Assembly (NCBI GenBank): GCA_002414125.1
Contig: DHYN01000015.1
Location: 22,480-28,464, forward strand
Origin: Ruminococcus sp. UBA5129
GTDB lineage: Bacteria > Bacillota > Clostridia > Oscillospirales > Ruminococcaceae
Reading direction: 5' to 3'
Length of the DNA stretch: 5,985 nt
Shown: positions 1 to 5,021 of the stretch, piece by piece
Layout: every line of letters starts with the position of its first letter
Numbering within the stretch: the stretch's first letter is position 1
Notes under the pieces: model-generated
Seen by the model: only the letters and a program-made list of their open reading frames with translations
Told to the model about the DNA's origin: nothing
Database searches by the model: none
Position numbers and translations under genes: made by a program

Positions 1-1
1 A

Positions 2-115
2 GTTATTTTAACGACCCGCCTTTATCTATTTATATGGGACATCTCCGACACCGTCGGTAACACATACACAAATAATGCTATAACTCATGAACAGAAAGGA
101 AATTGCCGTGGCTAA
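2..115 (+). CDS. Possible C-terminal tail of an upstream gene (unidentified, partial)
   Basis: One reading frame is open from the left edge to a TAA at 113-115, overlapping the proposed GTG start of the PBP by 8 bases. The other two plus-strand frames close at 9-11 and 58-60. Such an overlap would fit translational coupling in a tight operon, and the usual gene upstream of this PBP is the small division protein ftsL. The 37-residue tail does not resemble an FtsL end that I recognise. The region is lower in GC than the genes, and 38 open codons can occur by chance. It may equally be non-coding leader with the upstream gene ending at the TAA at 9-11 or outside the window. Confidence 0.2.
   Translation, partial: VILTTRLYLFIWDISDTVGNTYTNNAITHEQKGNCRG
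57..84 (+). promoter_or_regulatory. Weak candidate promoter (extended -10) before the PBP gene
   Basis: TGCTATAAC at 76-84 looks like an extended -10 element (TGn followed by TATAAC). A 4-of-6 match to the -35 consensus, GTAACA, lies at 57-62 with a 16-base spacer. Transcription would begin near base 91, just before the Shine-Dalgarno site at 95-100, giving a very short leader. Matches like this arise by chance in AT-rich DNA, and the gene may simply be read from a promoter further upstream in the dcw operon. Confidence 0.2.
95..100 (+). promoter_or_regulatory. Ribosome binding site that selects GTG 108 as PBP start
   Basis: AAAGGA at 95-100 lies 7 bases before GTG 108, an ideal spacing. It lies downstream of the in-frame ATG at 87, so it cannot serve that codon, and nothing resembling a Shine-Dalgarno site precedes ATG 87. 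This favours GTG 108 as the real start. Confidence 0.75.
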
Positions 116-2453
116 TACTCAACCGTCTAAGATGTTAAGATTCAGGAGCCGCATATTCATGACAGCTGTATTCAGTCTGTTGTTCGGACTGATAATATAT
201 CAGTTCTTCCATGTTTCGGTGCTTGAGAACAAAAAATATCAGGAAATGGCTAACGATATGCATTTCGGCTCGATCGAGATCCGTGCCCACCGCGGCTCGA
301 TATACGATTCCGCCGGAACACCGCTCGCAAAGAGCGCTTCCGTATACAAGGTCATTCTCGATCCGAAACGCTTCAATGAGGATATGAAGGATCTCCAGAA
401 GCGCATCGACGAACGCAATAAGGAGAAGGCCAAAGGTACTTATGTTCCAAAGTTTGACAAGAAGACAGGTGAGGAGCTGGATCCGCTTCCCGCTTCCGCG
501 GAGACGTTCCGTCTTGAAGCCGTTACGACTCTCGCGCTCAAGCTCGGCATCACCGAGGAGAAGATCACCAAGGCTATGGAGGCTGACAATCGCTACAGAG
601 TGCTTAAGGAGCAGGTCGAGAAGCCTGTTGCGGATGAGGTGCTCAGTCTCTTCAACAAGTATGGTCTCGTTTCACTCGCTGTTGAGGAGGACACTAAGCG
701 ATACTATCCGCAGGATGACCTTGCGGCTACCGTTATCGGCTTCACCTCGTCGGACGGCAACGGCGCTTACGGACTCGAGTCCTCATACAACAAGTATCTT
801 TCGGGTACCAACGGAAAGACCATTTCCGCAAAGGATTCCCACGGAAACGAGCTTCCCTATAAGTATTCCAAGACATATCCCGCCAAGAACGGCTGCGATG
901 TGTATCTTACAATGGATATGACTATCCAGTATTACCTCGAAAAGCATCTTGAGGAAATGGTAACAAAGTTCAGCGTAAAGAACAGAGGCTGTGCTATCCT
1001 CATGAACTGCAAGACGGGCTATATCTACGCAATGGCTACATATCCGAGCTTCAACCTCAACGACCCCTTAGAGATTGCCGACCCGATCGTTGCCGCCGAG
1101 GTTGCTCAGCTCACGGGCGACGAGGCTAAGAAGGCTAAGTCTGCCGCACGCGAGGCTCAGTGGAAGAATAAGTGTATCGGTGAGATCTACGAGCCCGGTT
1201 CGGTATTCAAGGTATTCACAAGCTCGGCTGCCATAGAAGAAGGTCTTATCGACCTCGAAAACGATTCTTTTTTCTGCACGGGTTCAAGGCCAATTCCGGG
1301 TGCTCCGAAGCCGATCAGTTGCCACAAGACTACAGGTCATGGTTCGCAGGATTTCTATATCGCACTCACTAATTCGTGCAACCCGGCTTTCATGGAGATC
1401 GGTGACAGACTCGGCGTTGACAAGTTCATGTACTATTTTGAGTCGTTCGGACTCACCGAAAAGACAGGTATAGATCTCCCCGGCGAGGCTAAGGGAATCA
1501 CCTTCACAAAGGACACTATGAAGTATATCGACCTTATGACCAGCTCGTTCGGTCAGGGTAATACTCTCACTCCTATCCAGATGATAACCGGATGCGCTGC
1601 TGTTGTAAACGGCGGATACCTCCTCCAGCCTTATGTGGTTGACAGGGTGGTAGATGAGGACGGAAACGTTGTGCTCAAGAACGAGCGTACTGTACGCCGT
1701 CAGGTCATTTCGGAGGACACTTCAAAGAAAATGTGCGATGCTCTCGAAAAGGTAGTTTCGGGCAACGGCAAGGGCAACGTTTCAATCAAGGGCTTTCAGA
1801 TCGGAGGAAAGTCAGGTACGGCTCAGCGACTTTCGCTCACAGGTCCCGACCACGATGAATATGCGGCTTCGTATGTCTGCTTCACTCCTGCGGACGATCC
1901 CGAGCTTGTGCTCTTAGTCATGGCTGATATGCCGACTACGGAGAACGACAACTACTACGGAAGCAAAGTCGCTGTACCAACGGCACGAGAGATATTCACG
2001 GATGTTCTGCCTTACCTCGGCTATTGTCCCGAGTACAGCGCTGACGAGCTGCCTTACCTCGACGTCAAGGTACCGTCTTTTGATGGCAGTGTCGCCGATG
2101 CTAAGGCAACTCTTGAGGGACTCGGTATTGAATGTAAGGTAATGGGCGAGGGTACTACAGTCTGCGGTCAGTCTCCGCAGGCAGGTACGGCAATATCCTA
2201 TGACGGAACGGTATACCTCTACACCGAGGATGCTTCCGACACCGAATATGCACGTGTTCCAAACCTCATAGGCGTTTCGGCAAAGGCAGCAAATGAGTCT
2301 ATCGCTTACCGTCACCTCAATTACGTCTCAACGGGAGCATCCGCTTCACGAGACGGCGCGGTCGTAGTGAGCCAGTCGATCGAGCCTGATTCCGAAGTTC
2401 CTTACGGTACGGTAGTGGAGCTTGTATTCGAGGTCAACGAGTTATCCGATTGA
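108..2453 (+). CDS. spoVD: Class B penicillin-binding protein, SpoVD/FtsI type, with two PASTA domains
   Basis: A membrane-anchored D,D-transpeptidase that crosslinks peptidoglycan outside the membrane, normally as partner of a SEDS glycosyltransferase such as the one encoded at 5022. Residues are counted here from GTG 108 (781 aa; starting at ATG 87 would add 7). A short cytoplasmic N-terminus precedes one membrane span at about 16-35. The PBP dimer/pedestal domain follows, with the RAHRGSIYDSAGTPLA motif at about 60-75. The transpeptidase domain has SVFK (nucleophile Ser365, Lys368), SCN (423-425) and KSGT (568-571). Two PASTA domains lie at about 650-708 and 714-778. All catalytic motifs are intact. 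Cys405 and Cys424 match the spacing and context of the redox-active pair of Bacillus SpoVD, which favours a SpoVD-type label. The gene may nonetheless be the general division PBP (ftsI), which sequence alone cannot settle. An Ala/Lys-rich stretch at about 328-352 sits just before the active-site serine. murE follows 14 bases after the stop. Confidence 0.93.
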   Translation: MANTQPSKMLRFRSRIFMTAVFSLLFGLIIYQFFHVSVLENKKYQEMANDMHFGSIEIRAHRGSIYDSAGTPLAKSASVYKVILDPKRFNEDMKDLQKRIDERNKEKAKGTYVPKFDKKTGEELDPLPASAETFRLEAVTTLALKLGITEEKITKAMEADNRYRVLKEQVEKPVADEVLSLFNKYGLVSLAVEEDTKRYYPQDDLAATVIGFTSSDGNGAYGLESSYNKYLSGTNGKTISAKDSHGNELPYKYSKTYPAKNGCDVYLTMDMTIQYYLEKHLEEMVTKFSVKNRGCAILMNCKTGYIYAMATYPSFNLNDPLEIADPIVAAEVAQLTGDEAKKAKSAAREAQWKNKCIGEIYEPGSVFKVFTSSAAIEEGLIDLENDSFFCTGSRPIPGAPKPISCHKTTGHGSQDFYIALTNSCNPAFMEIGDRLGVDKFMYYFESFGLTEKTGIDLPGEAKGITFTKDTMKYIDLMTSSFGQGNTLTPIQMITGCAAVVNGGYLLQPYVVDRVVDEDGNVVLKNERTVRRQVISEDTSKKMCDALEKVVSGNGKGNVSIKGFQIGGKSGTAQRLSLTGPDHDEYAASYVCFTPADDPELVLLVMADMPTTENDNYYGSKVAVPTAREIFTDVLPYLGYCPEYSADELPYLDVKVPSFDGSVADAKATLEGLGIECKVMGEGTTVCGQSPQAGTAISYDGTVYLYTEDASDTEYARVPNLIGVSAKAANESIAYRHLNYVSTGASASRDGAVVVSQSIEPDSEVPYGTVVELVFEVNELSD
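2055..2441 (+). other. Tandem PASTA domains at the PBP C-terminus
   Basis: Two PASTA units follow the transpeptidase domain. The first is at about 2055-2231 and carries the VPSFDG start and the GQSPQAGT turn. The second is at about 2247-2441 and carries the VPNLIG start, the SQSIEPDSEVPYGTVV turn and a closing beta strand. PASTA domains are typical of Gram-positive transpeptidases and Ser/Thr kinases and are linked to binding of muropeptides or wall and to septal localisation. Bacillus SpoVD has one such unit, whereas pneumococcal PBP2x has two. Confidence 0.85.
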
Positions 2454-2458
2454 TACAC

Positions 2459-2463
2459 GGAGG
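2459..2463 (+). promoter_or_regulatory. Ribosome binding site of murE
   Basis: GGAGG at 2459-2463 lies 4 bases before ATG 2468. It lies downstream of an in-frame TTG at 2450, so it supports ATG 2468 and not that TTG as the start. Confidence 0.8.
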
Positions 2464-2467
2464 AAAA

Positions 2468-3901
2468 ATGAGATTATATGATATTATCGAGGGCAATGCA
2501 ATGACTGCTCTCAGCGATACTGAAATAACAGGCATCACCGACAATACAAAAAAAGTGACGGAGGGATGCATCTTCGTCTGCGTAAAGGGCGGCAGCTTTG
2601 ACGGTCACGATGCCGCTGCCGAAATGCTCGGAAAGGGTGCGGCATGTGTTGTATGCGAGCGCGATATCGGGCTTGGTGACAGACAGATCATCACCGATAA
2701 CTCGCGCAGACTCTACGGACAGATGTGTGCGGCATGGTTTGGTCATCCCGAGAGGAAGATGACGCTAATTGGTGTTACGGGCACTAACGGCAAGACTACC
2801 GTCTCAAGTGTGATAAAGAAGGTCCTTACCGCGAACGGCTGCAAGGTCGGACTTGTCGGCACTATACAGAACGAGATCGGCGATGAACCGATCCATACGG
2901 GAAATACGACTCCGATGCACTTTGAGTTCATGGAACTGCTCGACCGTATGTGCAAAGCAGGCTGCACTCATGTTGTCATGGAGGTATCCTCATTCGGTCT
3001 TGTTCAGCACCGCATAGGTCCATCGCATTTTGCAGCGGCTGTATTTACGAATCTCACTCAGGATCACCTTGACTATCACAAGACGATGGAGGAATACTAC
3101 AAGGCAAAGCGAATGCTCTTTGATATGTGCGACATTGCCGTTATTAATACGGACGACGATTACGGAAAGCGACTCCTCGGAGAGATCGGATGCGAGAAAT
3201 ATTCCTACGGTATGAACGTGGAAGCTGATTTCCGCGCGGAGAACATCCGCATGACATCTACGGGAACTTCATTTACGCTCAGCGCAGAGGGGACTCCTCT
3301 CGGCATAAACACAAGAATGACAGGCGGCTTCAATGTGGCAAATCTCACTGCCGTAACGGCTGTTTGCCTTAAACTCGGCTTTACGGCAGAGCAGATACTC
3401 CCGACTGTCAACGAGTGCGCAGGCGTAAAGGGCAGATGCGAGGTCATCCCTACAGGACGCGACTTTACGGTCATATGCGACTACGCTCACACTCCCGATG
3501 CGGTCGAGAATATCCTGCGGAGCGTCAAGGAATATACAGATGGCAGGCTGATATGCCTTTTCGGATGCGGAGGAAACCGCGATGCCGCAAAACGTCCGAA
3601 AATGGCTGCCGCGGCTGCGAAATATGCCGATATGCTCATCGTCACCTCGGACAATCCGCGTGACGAGCAGCCCGAGGCTATCATCGACCAGATCATGACA
3701 GGGCTTGTCGGTTCGGAGGTCCCGTGTGACCGTGTGAACGACCGCCGCGAGGCTATATACCATGCACTCAGAATTGCCCGTAAGGGGGACATAATTGTCC
3801 TTGCGGGAAAGGGTCATGAGGACTACCAGATACTTGCGCACGGTGAGCATATCCACTTCGATGAGAGAGAAGTCGTTGCGGAGGGCTTAAAGCTGTTGTA
3901 A
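2468..3901 (+). CDS. murE: UDP-N-acetylmuramoyl-L-alanyl-D-glutamate--2,6-diaminopimelate ligase (MurE)
   Basis: A cytoplasmic ATP-dependent amino acid ligase that adds the third residue to the UDP-MurNAc-peptide precursor. From ATG 2468 it is 477 aa, a normal MurE length. The N-terminal UDP-binding domain contains ITGITDNTKKV. The central ATPase domain has the P-loop GTNGKTT (105-111), the HTGNTTP substrate loop, NLTQDHLDYH (195-204) and the lysine expected to be carbamylated at about 214 (KAKRMLF). The C-terminal domain has CDYAHTPDAVENIL, FGCGGNRDAAKRPKM, DNPR (395-398) and GKGHEDYQ (447-454). DNPR together with GKGHE marks m-DAP-adding rather than lysine-adding enzymes. One oddity is that the signature usually read as EVSSH(A/G)L is EVSSFGL here, with Phe at residue 176. 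The gene starts 14 bases after the PBP stop and lies in the same operon. An in-frame TTG at 2450 overlaps the PBP stop but has no Shine-Dalgarno site. Confidence 0.97.
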   Translation: MRLYDIIEGNAMTALSDTEITGITDNTKKVTEGCIFVCVKGGSFDGHDAAAEMLGKGAACVVCERDIGLGDRQIITDNSRRLYGQMCAAWFGHPERKMTLIGVTGTNGKTTVSSVIKKVLTANGCKVGLVGTIQNEIGDEPIHTGNTTPMHFEFMELLDRMCKAGCTHVVMEVSSFGLVQHRIGPSHFAAAVFTNLTQDHLDYHKTMEEYYKAKRMLFDMCDIAVINTDDDYGKRLLGEIGCEKYSYGMNVEADFRAENIRMTSTGTSFTLSAEGTPLGINTRMTGGFNVANLTAVTAVCLKLGFTAEQILPTVNECAGVKGRCEVIPTGRDFTVICDYAHTPDAVENILRSVKEYTDGRLICLFGCGGNRDAAKRPKMAAAAAKYADMLIVTSDNPRDEQPEAIIDQIMTGLVGSEVPCDRVNDRREAIYHALRIARKGDIIVLAGKGHEDYQILAHGEHIHFDEREVVAEGLKLL

Positions 3902-3905
3902 TGGT

Positions 3906-3923
3906 TCGGGATACCTGTCCCGA
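3906..3923 (+). other. Small hairpin in the murE-mraY gap
   Basis: TCGGGA (3906-3911) and TCCCGA (3918-3923) form a perfect 6-bp stem with a 6-base loop, starting 5 bases after the murE stop. No T-run follows; the downstream sequence is A-rich. It therefore does not look like an efficient intrinsic terminator. It might stabilise a 3' end, mark an RNA processing site or cause partial attenuation, or it may be chance. Confidence 0.4.
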
Positions 3924-3951
3924 TACTTTGAGTACAAAAAATATAATTATT

Positions 3952-3956
3952 AGGAG
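3952..3956 (+). promoter_or_regulatory. Ribosome binding site of mraY
   Basis: AGGAG at 3952-3956 is followed by a 9-base spacer to ATG 3966, within the usual range, and supports that start. Confidence 0.8.
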
Positions 3957-3965
3957 CGAAAGCGT

Positions 3966-4994
3966 ATGCCGTTTTGGATAAACACAGTCGTATCAATTTT
4001 ATCATTTGCGATCGCAGCAATATCGGGAATCGCCCTTGTGCCATTCCTTCATAAGCTGAAATTCGGTCAGCCGATCAAGGTCAAGGACGGACCAAAGTGG
4101 CATGCAAAGAAACAGGGAACTCCCACAATGGGCGGATTCATGTTTATAATTGCGTCTGTTATCTCGGCGTTCTGCGGATACTGCCTGTACCGTTGGAAGT
4201 GCGGTATCGACATGACCGACATAACCAACAGCGACTCATTCATGCGATTCATCAGTGTGATGATCTTCTCGCTTTGCTTCGCGCTTATCGGCTTTATAGA
4301 CGACTACCTCAAGGTAGTCCGCAAGGACAATGACGGTCTCACGGCATGGCAGAAGATATTCATGCAGCTCGTGTTCTCGGCAGGCTTCCTGTTTGCTATG
4401 TACTGCTTCGGCGATGATTCAACGGTATTCGATTTTGCGTTCTTCTCGTTTGATGCGAAGTTCTTCTATTACATCATAATGACAGTCGTGATAATTTATC
4501 TCACAAACGCTGTGAACCTTACTGATGGCGTGGACGGTCTCTGCGGTTCGGTCACATTTGCAGTAATGCTCATATTCACGGTTTCGGCGGCTATTCTCGA
4601 TATGAACGAGATCTCGATTTTCACAATGGCTCTCTCCGGCGGATGCCTCGGATTCCTTATATGGAATCTCAATCCTGCAAAGTGCTTCATGGGCGATACC
4701 GGTTCGATGTTCCTCGGAGCAGCAGTTACGGGAGTCGGCATCGTTTTCCACAAGCATCTCCTGCTCCTGCTCGCAGCGCTCGTTTACATCGTCGAGGCTA
4801 TTTCGGTAGTCATTCAGGTGCTCTACTTCAAGCACACAAAGAAAAAGACGGGCGAAGGAAAGCGTATCTTCAAGATGACTCCTATACATCACCACTTTGA
4901 GCTTTCGGGCTTCAGCGAGTACAGGATCGTTGTAACATTCTCGCTGACAGGCATTATTTTCGGCATATTGGGAATACTTACCTTGTTCAGATAA
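3966..4994 (+). CDS. mraY: Phospho-N-acetylmuramoyl-pentapeptide transferase (MraY)
   Basis: A multi-pass membrane enzyme that transfers phospho-MurNAc-pentapeptide from UDP to undecaprenyl phosphate, making lipid I at the cytoplasmic face. It is 342 aa, within the family range. Family motifs appear in order: DGPKWHAKKQGTPTMGG (41-57), the acidic pair in GFIDDYLK (Asp112, Asp113), NAVNLTDGVDGL (181-192) with the third key aspartate, FMGDTGSMFLG (241-251), and the MraY-specific PIHHHFE (306-312), which separates it from WecA/TagO relatives. The hydrophobic segments between these motifs fit the usual ten membrane spans. The segment at about 75-95, between the GTPTMGG region and the DDYLK span, carries a polar loop. 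A 64-base gap separates it from murE and a 27-base gap from the SEDS gene. It is intact with no missing catalytic residue. Confidence 0.97.
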   Translation: MPFWINTVVSILSFAIAAISGIALVPFLHKLKFGQPIKVKDGPKWHAKKQGTPTMGGFMFIIASVISAFCGYCLYRWKCGIDMTDITNSDSFMRFISVMIFSLCFALIGFIDDYLKVVRKDNDGLTAWQKIFMQLVFSAGFLFAMYCFGDDSTVFDFAFFSFDAKFFYYIIMTVVIIYLTNAVNLTDGVDGLCGSVTFAVMLIFTVSAAILDMNEISIFTMALSGGCLGFLIWNLNPAKCFMGDTGSMFLGAAVTGVGIVFHKHLLLLLAALVYIVEAISVVIQVLYFKHTKKKTGEGKRIFKMTPIHHHFELSGFSEYRIVVTFSLTGIIFGILGILTLFR

Positions 4995-5011
4995 ATTTGA
5001 CCAAATTGATC

Positions 5012-5016
5012 GGAGG
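5012..5016 (+). promoter_or_regulatory. Ribosome binding site of the SEDS gene
   Basis: GGAGG at 5012-5016 with a 5-base spacer to ATG 5022 fixes the start of the last gene in the window. Confidence 0.85.
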
Positions 5017-5021
5017 ATAAA

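Noticed and set aside
45..57. CCGAC-ACC-GTCGG inverted repeat
   Set aside because: The stem is only 5 bp with a 3-base loop and no T-run, so it is not convincing as a terminator or operator.
442..921. A 159-codon plus-strand frame inside the PBP gene
   Set aside because: It is an Arg/Ser-rich translation typical of a shifted frame. The PBP frame over the same bases carries the family domains without a break.
2450..2470. TTG 2450 as the start of murE
   Set aside because: It would place the GGAGG ribosome binding site inside the coding region and add six residues not seen at MurE starts. ATG 2468 fits better.
3269..3856. A 195-codon minus-strand open frame
   Set aside because: It is antisense to the conserved C-terminal half of murE, has no recognisable domain, and is best explained by the codon bias of murE.
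3924..3934. TACT-TTG-AGTA mini hairpin in the murE-mraY gap
   Set aside because: Four base pairs, mostly A-T, are too weak to claim as a structure.
3942..3947. Perfect TATAAT resembling a -10 box before mraY
   Set aside because: The best -35 at a suitable distance matches only 3 of 6 positions, and transcription would begin near 3954, inside the mraY Shine-Dalgarno site. It is probably chance in an A/T-rich stretch.
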